Positions 1 to 8,241 are shown, numbered from the stretch's first letter. The stretch: 64,000 nt of DNA from Pantoea sp. WMus005 (GCF_013415305.1 NZ_JACBXU010000001.1:992001-1056000); one strand, 5' to 3'. Numbers and translations are program-made. Notes: generated from the sequence alone by a model not told the origin.

Positions 1-70
1 GAGCGATACGTGGACTGGTCTGGCTCTCGTAAAACCAGTGGTTATGGCCCGGATAGCGGCGTTGTTCCAT
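1..70 (-). CDS. yciW: N-terminal fragment, probable YciW (peroxidase-like, CMD domain)
   Basis: This is the first 23 codons of a minus-strand gene that runs off the left edge. It begins MEQRRYPGHNHWFYESQ, with an AAAGGA ribosome site about 8 nt upstream of the ATG at 70. In E. coli the gene next to fabI in this orientation is yciW, a carboxymuconolactone-decarboxylase-like protein linked to sulfur and cysteine metabolism. The name rests mainly on gene order and weak recall of the N-terminus, so it is provisional. That a coding region starts here is well supported by the ribosome site. Confidence 0.5.
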   Translation of the reverse strand, partial: MEQRRYPGHNHWFYESQTSPRIA

Positions 71-257
71 GATCAATCCTTTTGCAAATTCGGGTTCGGC
101 ATGCAGGCGGCAAAATCTGAAAATGTGCATAAACCGAAGGGCAGGGTTATCGTCGCTGATGGGCCGTCCCGGGCAAAAGAATGATCGGTGATAATTAATA
201 GCGTTACGGTATAACGGGAGCGAAATCAGGCAGGAAGAGCGAGGCGGGAGCACGGAG

Positions 258-280
258 AAGGGCGAGCGAGGCTCGCCCTT
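258..280 (-). terminator. Hairpin terminator downstream of fabI
   Basis: A perfect 10-bp stem (AAGGGCGAGC, 3-nt loop, complement) lies 8 nt past the fabI stop codon. The trailing T-tract on the minus strand is weak (TTCTCC), so termination may be partial. Confidence 0.55.
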
Positions 281-287
281 GCAGAAC

Positions 288-1076
288 TTATTTCAGTTCC
301 AGTTCGTTCATTGCGGCGATGCTGAAGCCACCATCAACGTGTACCACTTCACCGGTAATGCCGCCAGCCAGGTCAGAGCAGAGGAATGCTGCTGAGTTGC
401 CGACATCTTCGATGGTAACGGTACGGCGAATCGGGGTAACCGCTTCGCAATGTGCCAGCATCTTACGGAAATCTTTGATGCCTGATGCCGCCAGGGTGCG
501 GATCGGACCCGCTGAAACGGCGTTAACACGCACGCCTTCCGGGCCCATGGCATTTGCCATGTAACGCACGTTAGCTTCCAGCGACGCTTTCGCCAGACCC
601 ATCACGTTATAGTTCGGAATTGCGCGCTCAGCACCCAGGTAAGAAAGGGTCAGCAGAGCAGAATGTGGATTCAGCATCTCGCGGCACTCTTTGGCCATCG
701 CGACGAAGCTGTAAGCACTGATATCGTGCGCGATTTTAAAGCCTTCGCGGGTAACGGCGTTCACGTAGTCGCCAACCAGCTGATCGCCAGGGGCGAAACC
801 GATTGAGTGAACGAAACCGTCAAATTTCGGCCAGGTTTTTGCCAGTTCAGTGAACAGCGATTTGATGCTCTCATCTTCGGCTACGTCACATGGCAGCACG
901 ATGTCTGAACCCAAATCTTTGGCAAACTCTTCCACACGACCTTTTAATTTGTCGTTCTGGTAGGTGAAAGCCAGTTCTGCGCCCTGTTTGTGCATCGCCT
1001 GTGCAATACCGTAGGCGATGGAAAGTTTACTGGCAACGCCAGTAATCAGAATGCGCTTACCGGAAAGAAAACCCAT
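288..1076 (-). CDS. fabI: Enoyl-[acyl-carrier-protein] reductase (NADH) FabI
   Basis: FabI carries out the last reduction of each type II fatty-acid elongation cycle in the cytoplasm, turning trans-2-enoyl-ACP into acyl-ACP with NADH. From the ATG at 1076 the protein is 262 aa, exactly the E. coli length. An upstream in-frame start would add 32 residues that do not look like FabI; the ATG has an AAGGA ribosome site about 8 nt upstream. Visible features are an N-terminal Rossmann glycine motif, catalytic Tyr156 (PNYNVMG) and Lys163, Tyr146, and Gly93 in HSIGFAPGD, the site of classic triclosan-resistance changes. It lies downstream of sapF on the same strand but has its own promoter. E. coli has ycjD between these genes; here it is absent. 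Confidence 0.97.
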   Translation of the reverse strand: MGFLSGKRILITGVASKLSIAYGIAQAMHKQGAELAFTYQNDKLKGRVEEFAKDLGSDIVLPCDVAEDESIKSLFTELAKTWPKFDGFVHSIGFAPGDQLVGDYVNAVTREGFKIAHDISAYSFVAMAKECREMLNPHSALLTLSYLGAERAIPNYNVMGLAKASLEANVRYMANAMGPEGVRVNAVSAGPIRTLAASGIKDFRKMLAHCEAVTPIRRTVTIEDVGNSAAFLCSDLAGGITGEVVHVDGGFSIAAMNELELK

Positions 1077-1153
1077 AGCTGTAATCCTTATGGTCATTGT
1101 AGTTGGCGGCCGCATGATTAATAAGTAAGCGACCGACGTTAATCGACGTGCGG

Positions 1154-1183
1154 ATTCTAGCACGTCTCTCATAAATCAGGTAA
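1154..1183 (-). promoter_or_regulatory. Putative sigma-70 promoter of fabI
   Basis: On the minus strand a -10 TAGAAT (1154-1159) is preceded by a poor -35 TTACCT (1178-1183) with an 18-bp spacer. It lies about 80 bp before the fabI start. The -10 is good and the -35 weak. E. coli fabI is reported to be FadR-activated, but I cannot assign a FadR site here. Confidence 0.4.
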
Positions 1184-1217
1184 ATCGGCCCGCAATTTCC
1201 GCGATATGCAGCAAAAA

Positions 1218-2021
1218 TCAGCGCTCACGCCGCCAGGCTTCGGCACTCAAAGCTTCACCAAAATGGCTGCTAATCAGCCGCCGGGTCAGATCGTGCAGCG
1301 GTGAGGCCAGCACGTCCGCCGTACCGCCGCGCTCGACCACTTCCCCCTGATGCATCACCAGCACTTTATCGCTGATGTGCTTCATCATGCCCAGATGCTG
1401 GGTGACATAAATGTAGGCGATCCCGTGCTTCTCCTGCAGTTCCAGCATCAGATTCACCAGCTGGGACCGCATCGTCATATCCAGCGAGGCCAGCGCTTCA
1501 TCCGCCACAATCACTTTGGGCTGCAGGATCAACGCGCGTGCCAGGCCCAGACGCTGCTTCTGACCGGGTGCCAGCATATGCGGATAATAGCCGGCGTGAT
1601 CGCGCAGCAAGCCCACCTGACGCAGGGTGGCGATAATCCGTTTCTCGCGCTCCTCCGCATTCAGCTCCGTGTTAAGCCGCAACGGGAACTCCAGAATCTG
1701 ACTGATGCGCTGACGCGGATTCAGTGAGGTGGAGGGATCCTGAAAAATCATGCGGATGCGCTGACTGCGATAGCCATAATCGCCGAAGGTCAGCGGATGA
1801 TCGTCTATCAGAATGTCGCCTTCGGTGGGCGCGACCATCCCGCTAAGCATCTTCGCCAGTGTAGACTTGCCGGAGCCATTTTCGCCGATAATCGCCAGCG
1901 TCTGTTTCTCACGCAGGGTAAAGCTCACTGATTTCACTGCTTCAACGTGCTGGCGACGGAACAGGCCCGTGCGATAGCGGAAGGTTTTACTCAGGTTGCG
2001 CACTTCCAGCAGGGTCTCCAT
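1218..2021 (-). CDS. sapF: SapF, ATP-binding subunit of Sap transporter
   Basis: This is one of two ABC ATPases of the Sap system, known for antimicrobial-peptide resistance and potassium uptake phenotypes in Salmonella and for putrescine export (SapBCDF) in E. coli. The 267-aa protein has a Walker A (GENGSGKST, about residue 46), a degenerate signature (LAPGQKQR instead of LSGGQ) and Walker B (VIVADEAL). It follows sapD with a 1-nt gap, so translation is probably coupled. An altered signature is normal for Sap ATPases of the oligopeptide/dipeptide importer type. Confidence 0.95.
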   Translation of the reverse strand: METLLEVRNLSKTFRYRTGLFRRQHVEAVKSVSFTLREKQTLAIIGENGSGKSTLAKMLSGMVAPTEGDILIDDHPLTFGDYGYRSQRIRMIFQDPSTSLNPRQRISQILEFPLRLNTELNAEEREKRIIATLRQVGLLRDHAGYYPHMLAPGQKQRLGLARALILQPKVIVADEALASLDMTMRSQLVNLMLELQEKHGIAYIYVTQHLGMMKHISDKVLVMHQGEVVERGGTADVLASPLHDLTRRLISSHFGEALSAEAWRRER

Positions 2022-2022
2022 G

Positions 2023-3018
2023 CTACTGGCCCTCCATATTCAGCGGGAAATGACAGGCGTAGAGATGCGTTTTGCTGCCGGTGAGGCGAGGCGTTTCAAT
2101 ACATTTGCGCTGTGCATAAGGGCAACGTGGTCCGAGACGGCAGCCAATCGGCAGGCTCTCCAGCGACGGAATCGCGCCTGACAGGGTATTGAGGCGGCTT
2201 TTGTGCGGCAGCGCGCGACCAAAATCGGGCATCGCCCGAATCAGCGCCTGCGTATAAGGATGATGCGGCGTAGTCATTAAATCTTCGCTTTGAGCGGTTT
2301 CCACCGTCTGACCGCAGTACATCACGTTGATGCGGTCCGCCCACTGGCTCATGGTGCGCAGATCGTGACTGATCAGCAGAATAGTGGTGTTGTTGTTCTG
2401 GTTCAGACGGCTCAGCAGGCGGAAAATCTGCGCCTGGGTGGTCGGTTCCATGGCGTTGGTCGGCTCATCGGCAATCAACAGACGCGGCTGATTTGCCAGC
2501 GCAATGGCGATCATCACTTTCTGACATTCGCCTTCGGTCAGCTCATAGGGGAAGCTGCGCATGATGTCTTTGTGATCTTTGATGCCGACGCGATGTAGCA
2601 GTTCGATGGCGCGGGCTTTGCGCCAGAACCAGAAGCGTTTCAGCCACGGACCTTTATAAGTCCAGCGCGGAATCACCTGCATCAGCTGACGACCAATTCT
2701 CTCAGACGGATCCAGACAGGATTGCGGCTCCTGGAAAATCATCGAGACGTTATGCCCGATAATGCGGCGGCGCTCGCGCGTCGACAGGCGCAGCAGGTCC
2801 ACATCATCAAACACCATGCGATCGGCCGTTACGCGCCAGTTATCGTTGGTCACGCCGCAGATAGCCCTGGCGACCAGACTTTTGCCGGAACCGGACTCGC
2901 CGACAAGACCGCGGATTTCGCCTTCGCCCAGCGTCAGATTGACGCGATCGACCGCTTTGACCGGCCCGTCAGCGGTCATAAATTCAATGGTCAGATTACG
3001 GATATCGAGTAATGGCAT
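2023..3018 (-). CDS. sapD: SapD, ATP-binding subunit of Sap transporter
   Basis: SapD is the second ABC ATPase of the Sap complex and pairs with SapF on the cytoplasmic face of the SapBC permease. The 331-aa protein has Walker A GESGSGKS (about residue 40), a degenerate signature LTEGECQK, Walker B LLIADEPT, and the C-terminal oligopeptide-transporter extension with clustered cysteines ([14 protein letters not shown]). In E. coli SapD also supports Trk potassium uptake. It abuts sapC with no spacer, which implies coupled translation within sapCDF. Confidence 0.95.
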   Translation of the reverse strand: MPLLDIRNLTIEFMTADGPVKAVDRVNLTLGEGEIRGLVGESGSGKSLVARAICGVTNDNWRVTADRMVFDDVDLLRLSTRERRRIIGHNVSMIFQEPQSCLDPSERIGRQLMQVIPRWTYKGPWLKRFWFWRKARAIELLHRVGIKDHKDIMRSFPYELTEGECQKVMIAIALANQPRLLIADEPTNAMEPTTQAQIFRLLSRLNQNNNTTILLISHDLRTMSQWADRINVMYCGQTVETAQSEDLMTTPHHPYTQALIRAMPDFGRALPHKSRLNTLSGAIPSLESLPIGCRLGPRCPYAQRKCIETPRLTGSKTHLYACHFPLNMEGQ

Positions 3019-3909
3019 TTATTCCACTCCCGCTTCGACGGCGCGACGGATGCCGTCACCGAGCAGGTTAACAATTAATACGCTGACCATCAGCGCCACA
3101 CCGGGCAGCATCACGGTCCAGGGAGCGACATAGATCAGCTCCAGCGAATCGCCCAGCATTGCTCCCCATTCCGGCGAAGGCAGCTGCGCGCCCAGGTCAA
3201 GGAAGCCGAGAGCGGCAATATCCAGAATCGCCATCGACAACGCGCGGGTTATCTCGGTGATCAGCAGCGGCAGAATATTGGGCAGGATGGCATAGCGCAA
3301 AATATTGCGGCCGCGTGCGCCATCAAGACGCGCTGCCACCACATACTCTTTTTCCAGCTCATCGTGCACGGCGCTGTAGATCTCGCGCACCAGGCGTGGC
3401 ATCAGCGCCAGCCAGACCGCCAGTAACGCATGCTCAAGCCGCGGCCCGAGAAACGCCACTACGATGATTGCCAGTAACAGCGACGGAATTGAGAGCAGAG
3501 TGTCGAGCACGTGGTTCATCACCGCCGAGCGTATGCCATGGGTCATGCCCGCCAGCACGCCCAGCACCAGCGCACCCAGCGTGGCGAACAGCGTCACCAG
3601 GATTGCTGAACCCACCGTTGGACCTGCGCCGCTCAGCAGGCGGCTCAGAACATCACGACCCAGGTCGTCGGTACCGAGAAAGAATGAGACATCGCCGTAG
3701 CGCGACCAGGAGGGCGGCAGCAGTTGATACCCCAGAAACTGCTGGTCAATACCATAAGGCGCAATCAGGCCGCCAAAAAGGCACAGCAGCAGCAACGCAC
3801 CAAAGCCATACAGGCCGACCATCGAGATCGGATTACCATAAAAATGATGCCAGCTCTGACGAAACGCACTGGGCAGGCGCTTTTCGGCGTAAATATTATC
3901 GGAGGGCAT
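3019..3909 (-). CDS. sapC: SapC, inner-membrane permease of Sap transporter
   Basis: SapC is a permease subunit of the binding-protein-dependent type. The 296-aa protein matches the E. coli length and has an N-terminal membrane segment, a large periplasmic loop ([19 protein letters not shown]) and the EAA loop near [20 protein letters not shown]. In E. coli its start codon lies inside the end of sapB. Here sapB is 1.55 kb upstream, yet the overlap sequence has been recreated by a repeat (3897-3911). A 23-codon reading frame, 3967 to 3896, starting MNDFYKAML and ending YALR-stop, now overlaps the sapC start as sapB does elsewhere. There is no strong ribosome site before the ATG, so expression may depend on coupling to that small frame. 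Confidence 0.94.
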   Translation of the reverse strand: MPSDNIYAEKRLPSAFRQSWHHFYGNPISMVGLYGFGALLLLCLFGGLIAPYGIDQQFLGYQLLPPSWSRYGDVSFFLGTDDLGRDVLSRLLSGAGPTVGSAILVTLFATLGALVLGVLAGMTHGIRSAVMNHVLDTLLSIPSLLLAIIVVAFLGPRLEHALLAVWLALMPRLVREIYSAVHDELEKEYVVAARLDGARGRNILRYAILPNILPLLITEITRALSMAILDIAALGFLDLGAQLPSPEWGAMLGDSLELIYVAPWTVMLPGVALMVSVLIVNLLGDGIRRAVEAGVE

Positions 3910-3911
3910 AC
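3897..3911. repeat. 15-bp direct repeat, sapC-side copy
   Basis: TATCGGAGGGCATAC here and TATCGCAGGGCATAC at 5466-5480 agree at 14 of 15 positions and have the same orientation. They bracket the insert between sapB and sapC. Both are copies of the ancestral sapB-stop/sapC-start overlap, so they look like attachment-site or target duplications left by integration. Confidence 0.75.
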
Positions 3912-4049
3912 GCGTTCACTTTACTCTGCTTAACTTCGGGCAACATTGCTTTATAAAAATCATTCATATCAGGTGTTTGCCCCGCTGGCATGCTTGATGT
4001 TGCTTTGTCATCGATAACTCTGAATCGCGTGAATTTACGTGTTTGTGTA

Positions 4050-4190
4050 CAATTTTCCCGGCGTTTTCGCCGGGAGGGTAAGCTTGTTCAGCCTATTACA
4101 GGGGATTATCCGTCGATATCCCTGTCGCAGGCAAGGGAAGGGCGTCAGCAATTTCGGTGCTGGATTACAGAGGGTTACGATCCGCGTCGG
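4050..4190 (+). pseudogene. Relic of P4-type integrase (N-terminal DUF4102 domain)
   Basis: In a frame without stops the plus strand encodes RFRREGKLVQ followed by TGDYPSISLSQAREGRQQF and then TEGYDPR. This is the pattern of the N-terminal arm-binding domain of P4-type tyrosine recombinases: a strand with Arg/Lys and GK, then L-G-x-YP-x-(I/V)SLA-x-AR, then a helix ending in a G-x-DP motif. Nothing of the catalytic domain (R-H-R-Y) follows; the frame runs into the antisense of a small gene. It is therefore a fragment. A perfect 7-bp hairpin (CCCGGCG, TTTT loop) lies at 4057-4074 within it. Confidence 0.6.
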
Positions 4191-4205
4191 GCAGATCATC
4201 ATTTA

Positions 4206-4409
4206 CTACGCTGGCCTGACCCTGGCTTTGGTTGGATGTCCTTCAGGCCCATCGTCATGGGTATGGTCCGGATCCGGCTCAATGATCACGATATAATCTT
4301 TGCCTGTTCCGTCGCGCGTTAATGTCACCAGATCTCCGGCCACCGGTTTGGTGTCAAACTCATGTTCTTCCTCAACACCTGTATCTTCAAAAATCACAGC
4401 GTATTTCAT
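4206..4409 (-). CDS. Small acidic hypothetical protein (67 aa)
   Basis: I do not recognise this protein. It starts MKYAVIFEDTGVEEEHEFDT, is rich in Asp and Glu, and ends in a loop-like tail with DPDHTHDDG. There is no signal peptide or membrane segment. An AGAGGA ribosome site sits 7 nt before the ATG, which supports translation. It lies in the insert between sapB and sapC, on the same strand as the sap genes and downstream of an internal terminator, so it would need its own promoter. Confidence 0.5.
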   Translation of the reverse strand: MKYAVIFEDTGVEEEHEFDTKPVAGDLVTLTRDGTGKDYIVIIEPDPDHTHDDGPEGHPTKARVRPA

Positions 4410-4539
4410 TTTCTGTCCTCTTTGTGATGAACCGTGTCGTCACCTCAGTGCTTTTTGCCGAGGCTTTCTTATTGAATCTTAGCCTGGCCTGAGAATACCT
4501 CTCAGCGAGTGGAGTATTATCATCCTGATAAAGCGTGGT

Positions 4540-4850
4540 TACTGATGGCTTTAGGGTCGAGCTGGGCCAGCATCACATTCTCTTTTGCAGAGCAGTCGCA
4601 GTGCGTGGTCGCACTGCCGTAGAATGATCAACTGTCGGCAAACAGTGCGCTCTCACTGAGCCAGCTGGCAGGCCGACGTTTAATTGCACCCAGGAACTGC
4701 GCGGGTGCTATGAAAAAGCGCTGAAGAAAGTTAACGCGCCGCTGCCTGATTGACCGCGCGATAATGAAACGGCAGCCTGGTGAGGTGAAGGTGGATCTCT
4801 TCAGGCCCGGGTTCCCGACGCCGGTTATAAATAAAGACAACGGGTAACTC
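4540..4850 (+). pseudogene. Decayed LysR-type regulator, effector-binding domain
   Basis: The plus strand carries broken pieces of a LysR substrate-binding domain. One frame reads CVVALP-stop-NDQLSANSALSLSQLAGRRLIAP, the family pattern of VALP-x-x-H-x-L followed by a (V/L)SL-x-x-LA segment. The stop falls where family members have Glu or Gly. A one-base shift then gives YEKALKKVNAPLP before more stops. No helix-turn-helix part is visible upstream. The region 4410-4540 before it holds nothing else that I recognise. Confidence 0.45.
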
Positions 4851-4856
4851 TGGCGC

Positions 4857-4880
4857 AAAAAAGCCCGCTCAATGGCGGGC
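4857..4880 (-). terminator. Strong intrinsic terminator inside the split sap operon
   Basis: On the minus strand GCCCGC, a 6-nt loop, GCGGGC and a run of six T residues form a textbook terminator 22 nt after the stop of the 46-aa membrane protein gene. It faces transcription coming from sapA-sapB, so it should separate sapAB from sapCDF. Confidence 0.85.
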
Positions 4881-4902
4881 TCTCTGAAACGAATGGGATG
4901 GC

Positions 4903-5043
4903 CTATTTGCTATCAGCCCATTTAGTAATCTGATCATCGATTCTGCCGTCGAGATAATGCGTAATCTGAACTGATCCCGCCTTTACTAACAGTGCAATAC
5001 ATGCAGCAAATATCAGTACCAGTAACACTCTGCTAAGACTCAT
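4903..5043 (-). CDS. Small single-pass membrane protein (46 aa)
   Basis: The start at 5043 is chosen because AGGAAAGG precedes it closely; a longer frame upstream overlaps the zinc-finger gene and looks non-coding. The protein (MSLSRVLLVLIFAACIALLVK, then a polar tail with HYLDGRIDDQITKWADSK) has one hydrophobic segment at about residues 4-20. I do not recognise a family. It is followed by a strong terminator, which supports a real transcription unit with the zinc-finger gene upstream. Confidence 0.5.
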   Translation of the reverse strand: MSLSRVLLVLIFAACIALLVKAGSVQITHYLDGRIDDQITKWADSK

Positions 5044-5101
5044 CGCCTTTCCTCGTATGAACTGCCTGCTTACACCGGACACGCCAGAATACGTGGCGCG
5101 A

Positions 5102-5308
5102 TTAACTGATGCGCTGCTTCTTCTCGCGCTGATGCTTGTGATAATCCTCGTCACACTCGGCTGAACAGAAAGCCGTTTCGGCCACGACAGCTTCATCTTT
5201 GCACCAGACGCATAAGCCGTTAGGGCTTTGAAGTTTGCTCTTACGAGCGGCCAGAGAAGCTGCGAGATGCGCTTCTTCACGCGCCTGAGCCAAATCTACA
5301 TCGTCCAT
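5102..5308 (-). CDS. Small DksA/TraR-like C4 zinc-finger protein (68 aa)
   Basis: The protein begins MDDVDLAQAREEAHLAASLA and contains a four-cysteine zinc finger, C-x2-C (CVWC) and C-x3-C (CSAEC), with 11 residues between the pairs (DEAVVAETAFCSAEC). The helix-plus-finger layout resembles small phage and plasmid TraR/DksA-like proteins, some of which bind RNA polymerase through its secondary channel. The assignment is by motif only. Its position in a mobile-element remnant fits a phage or plasmid origin. A possible -10 (TAAAAT) lies about 20 bp before the start. Confidence 0.55.
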   Translation of the reverse strand: MDDVDLAQAREEAHLAASLAARKSKLQSPNGLCVWCKDEAVVAETAFCSAECDEDYHKHQREKKQRIS

Positions 5309-5464
5309 AAATATTCAGAACCTCATAAAATTTTAACGATTTAAACACAAACCGGTCACAACAGAGAAAATTTTGTGTAGGGAATTGCATGTTAAGCAGG
5401 CAGTTTCAGCCCGTTAAAGTACTCTCTATCTGTTTCGAATCGCTTTCTATTGACGTGGAAAGCC

Positions 5465-6430
5465 CTATCGCAGGGCATACCATTCTTTATGTTTCAGCGG
5501 ATTCATTGCCGCGCCAATCACGTCAGAAATCACATTCACCAGAATCACCAGCCCGCCGATCACCATTACACCGGCTGAGATCGCCGCATAATCTTCCTGA
5601 CGAATCGCGTTGATTAGCCAGCGTCCCAGACCCGGCCAGTTGAAGACCATTTCAGTGATCATCGCCAGCGTAATCATGGTGGAAAACTGCAGACCCAGAC
5701 GCGGGATTACCGGCGGGAGCGCGTTATGCAGCACGTGACGGTAGATAACGGTAAAGCGCGAAAGACCCCGCGTAGCAGCTGCTTTGACATAGTTTTTGTC
5801 CATCACGTCGCTGGTGCTGTTGCGCAGCAGGCGAATCACTTCCGTCGTCGGTGCCATCGCCAGCACCAGCACGGGTAAAATCAGATGGGTCAGGGCGCTG
5901 ATAATCATTTCATGTCGCCACGGTGAAGGACTCAACCAGGCGTCAATCAGCGCAAAGCCAGTAATATTCTGCACCGGATAGAGCAGGTCGTGACGACCCG
6001 AAACCGGCAGCCAGCCCAGTGTCAGCGAGAAGAACAGCGTCAGAATCAGCGCCAGCCAGAAAATCGGCGCAGAAAAGCCAATTAACGCCAGGGCACTGAT
6101 GGTTTTATCCTGCCACTTATTGCGCATTACGCCGGCACAAATCCCAAGCGGGATGCCGACCAGCAGCGCGAACAGAAACGCCAGAATACACAGCTCCATC
6201 GTGGCCGGGAACACCTCCCGCAGCTGCAGGCCAATCTCCTGACCGTTGGTGCTGGAGACGCCGAAATCAAACTGCAGCATCCCTTTGAACCAGAACCACC
6301 AGGCGTCCGAGAGTGCCGCGCCTTCCAGCGGCGCATTAGGCGTAAAGTAGCTCAGACTGAAGCTGACCAGCGACAGCAGAAACAGGGTAATGAGCAGCAG
6401 CAGCAGGCGCCGCAGAATATAAATAATCAC
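5465..6430 (-). CDS. sapB: SapB, inner-membrane permease of Sap transporter
   Basis: SapB is the permease partner of SapC. The 321-aa protein has the same length as in E. coli and ends in the conserved KHKEWYALR. Features are an N-terminal membrane helix ([11 protein letters not shown]), six hydrophobic segments in total, and the EAA loop near [22 protein letters not shown]. The start is a GTG immediately after the sapA stop codon, with GAGGGTAA overlapping the end of sapA, so translation is coupled. The gene is intact although foreign DNA begins right at its stop codon. Confidence 0.95.
   Translation of the reverse strand: MIIYILRRLLLLLITLFLLSLVSFSLSYFTPNAPLEGAALSDAWWFWFKGMLQFDFGVSSTNGQEIGLQLREVFPATMELCILAFLFALLVGIPLGICAGVMRNKWQDKTISALALIGFSAPIFWLALILTLFFSLTLGWLPVSGRHDLLYPVQNITGFALIDAWLSPSPWRHEMIISALTHLILPVLVLAMAPTTEVIRLLRNSTSDVMDKNYVKAAATRGLSRFTVIYRHVLHNALPPVIPRLGLQFSTMITLAMITEMVFNWPGLGRWLINAIRQEDYAAISAGVMVIGGLVILVNVISDVIGAAMNPLKHKEWYALR
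5466..5480. repeat. 15-bp direct repeat, sapB-side copy
   Basis: This copy covers the last codons and stop of sapB. It matches 3897-3911 at 14 of 15 bases, in the same orientation. Confidence 0.75.
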
Positions 6431-8053
6431 TTACTTACCCTCATCAGCTTCACGATAAACTCCGGCAAACGAGGCGTTACCAAACGGACTCAGGACCAGG
6501 CCCTTAATATCATGACGAAACGCCTGAAGTCGCAGTGAGGATGCCAGTGGCAGCACCGGCAACTCCTGCGCCAGAATCAGCTGCGCTTTATCATAACTGT
6601 CGATGCGGCCAGCGAGTTGCTGCGATAGCAGGGCATTCTGAAGCGTTTCGTCAAAGGCCGGAGAACACCAGTGCGCATAATTGGTCTGCGAGCGAATCGC
6701 CGCGCAGCTGAGCAGCGGCCGGAAAAAACTGTCCGGATCGTTACTGTCAGTTGCCCAGCCAGTCAGTGTCAGATCATGATTCATCGCCATCAACTGCGCC
6801 TCCTGAAAACGGCCCTCAACCGGCACAATTGTCAGACGGACGCCAACCTGCGCCAGATCCGCCTGTAACAGTTCAGCGGTTTTCAGCGGGCTGGGGTTCC
6901 AGGACTGCGATGCAACCGGCACCACCAGCCGCAGATGCAGATCGCGGATGCCCAATGCTGCCAGCGCGGCCCGCGATTTATCCGGATCGTAGCTGGTAAT
7001 GCGCGCATCGTTATCATAAGCCCAGGAGGCGCGCGGTAAGATTGAGGCGGCCGTTTCGGCAGTGCCGTAATAGATCGACTCCATCAACCGCTCATTGTTG
7101 ATCGCCAGCGCCAGCGCGTGACGCACTTCGGGGCGGTCGAGCGGCGGTTTGCGGGTATTAAAGGCGAGATAGGCGATGTTCATGCCGGGACGCAGTGTCA
7201 TCCGCAGGCGCGGGTCATCACGCAGGATGCTGAGCTGGCTGGCCGCAGGATAGGCCAGTACGTCACATTCACCGGTTAACAGTTTTGATAATCGACCGGT
7301 GCCGCCAGAACCAAGATCGATGACCGCCTGCTGCAGACGCGGCACACCTTTCCAGTAATGAGGATTGCGCGCCAGGCGAATGTACTGGCCGGTGCGATAT
7401 TCACTGAGCTGATAAGGACCGGTGCCAACAGGCTGTCGGTCCATCTCTTCCTGGCGGCCCTGAGCGGTAAGCTGGTCGGCATATTCTTTTGACAGCACCG
7501 GCGCATAGTGGGTTGCCATGTGCCACAGGAAGGACGCATCCGGGCTGTTCAGCCTGAACTCAACCGTCCTGCTATCAATCTTTTTCACGCTCTGAACCGA
7601 ATCGGCAAACTGAAGGCTATCAAAGTAAGGATAGTTCCCCCCGTTCACGTTATGCCAGGGATGATTCCGGTCGAACATCCTTGCGAAGCTGAATACTACA
7701 TCGTCAGCGTTAAGCGTGCGGGTAGGGCGGAACTGATTAGTCTGCTGAAACTGCACGCCGCTGCGCAGATGAAAGCGATACGTCGCGCCGTTGTCGCGCA
7801 CTTCCCAGCTCGACGCCAGATCGGGCTTTAACCGATAGGTGTAGGGATCGACATCCAACAGGCGGTCGTAAAGTTGCGCCGCCAGTGTATCGATAGTCAG
7901 CCCGCTGCTGGCCATCTGCGGATTAAAGGTGTTCAGCGTGCCGCTGACGCAATAGACAAATCCGGTCTGTCGGATATCACCCGCAGGGGCTGACCACGCA
8001 GGGACACTCAACACACTGAGGCTGAGCAACAGCGAACATAATAGTTTTGACAT
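6431..8053 (-). CDS. sapA: SapA, periplasmic peptide-binding protein
   Basis: SapA is the solute-binding component of the Sap system (SBP_bac_5, oligopeptide-binding family) and binds antimicrobial peptides and heme in pathogens. The start at 8053 gives 540 aa with a signal peptide (SKLLCSLLLSLSVLSVPAWSA) directly at the N-terminus; the in-frame upstream extension of 30 residues would bury that signal and is rejected. The mature part is closely E. coli-like, with VNTFNP-type N-terminus and GTGPYQLSEYRTGQ. It is the first gene of the operon and runs into sapB without a gap. Confidence 0.95.
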   Translation of the reverse strand: MSKLLCSLLLSLSVLSVPAWSAPAGDIRQTGFVYCVSGTLNTFNPQMASSGLTIDTLAAQLYDRLLDVDPYTYRLKPDLASSWEVRDNGATYRFHLRSGVQFQQTNQFRPTRTLNADDVVFSFARMFDRNHPWHNVNGGNYPYFDSLQFADSVQSVKKIDSRTVEFRLNSPDASFLWHMATHYAPVLSKEYADQLTAQGRQEEMDRQPVGTGPYQLSEYRTGQYIRLARNPHYWKGVPRLQQAVIDLGSGGTGRLSKLLTGECDVLAYPAASQLSILRDDPRLRMTLRPGMNIAYLAFNTRKPPLDRPEVRHALALAINNERLMESIYYGTAETAASILPRASWAYDNDARITSYDPDKSRAALAALGIRDLHLRLVVPVASQSWNPSPLKTAELLQADLAQVGVRLTIVPVEGRFQEAQLMAMNHDLTLTGWATDSNDPDSFFRPLLSCAAIRSQTNYAHWCSPAFDETLQNALLSQQLAGRIDSYDKAQLILAQELPVLPLASSLRLQAFRHDIKGLVLSPFGNASFAGVYREADEGK

Positions 8054-8083
8054 AGAACTCAACGATTTTGAGGCATTAAACAG

Positions 8084-8112
8084 AGTGTATCGCAAAGCGG
8101 TCATTGTCCCAA
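8084..8112 (-). promoter_or_regulatory. Putative sapA promoter
   Basis: On the minus strand TTGGGA (8107-8112) and TACACT (8084-8089) are separated by 17 bp, about 30 bp before the sapA start. Each hexamer matches 4 of 6 consensus bases. Confidence 0.35.
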
Positions 8113-8205
8113 AACCCGCAACCGCCACCCGCCTGTTTTTCATCCTGGCAGCAGCAAAAAGAGCGTACAGAAGGTGTGGTAATGAGAAAAATTCTCAATA
8201 AGGGG

Positions 8206-8235
8206 TTTACAGATGATAATAAGAATGATTATTAT
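8206..8235 (+). promoter_or_regulatory. ryhB promoter with overlapping Fur box
   Basis: A -35 TTTACA (8206-8211) and -10 TATTAT (8230-8235) with an 18-bp spacer precede the small RNA. The 19 bases at 8215-8233, which begin GATAATAAG and end GATTATT, match the Fur consensus (GATAATGATAATCATTATC) at 15 of 19 positions. Iron-loaded Fur would block RNA polymerase here. Confidence 0.85.
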
Positions 8236-8241
8236 TCCTCT

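Noticed and set aside
4057-4074. Perfect hairpin CCCGGCG-TTTT-CGCCGGG as a terminator for an upstream gene
   Set aside because: No T-tract follows on either strand; it also lies within the integrase-like frame.
4628-4858. 76-codon minus-strand frame in the sap insert
   Set aside because: It has no ribosome site, an unlikely composition, and lies antisense to the LysR relic, which explains the sequence better.
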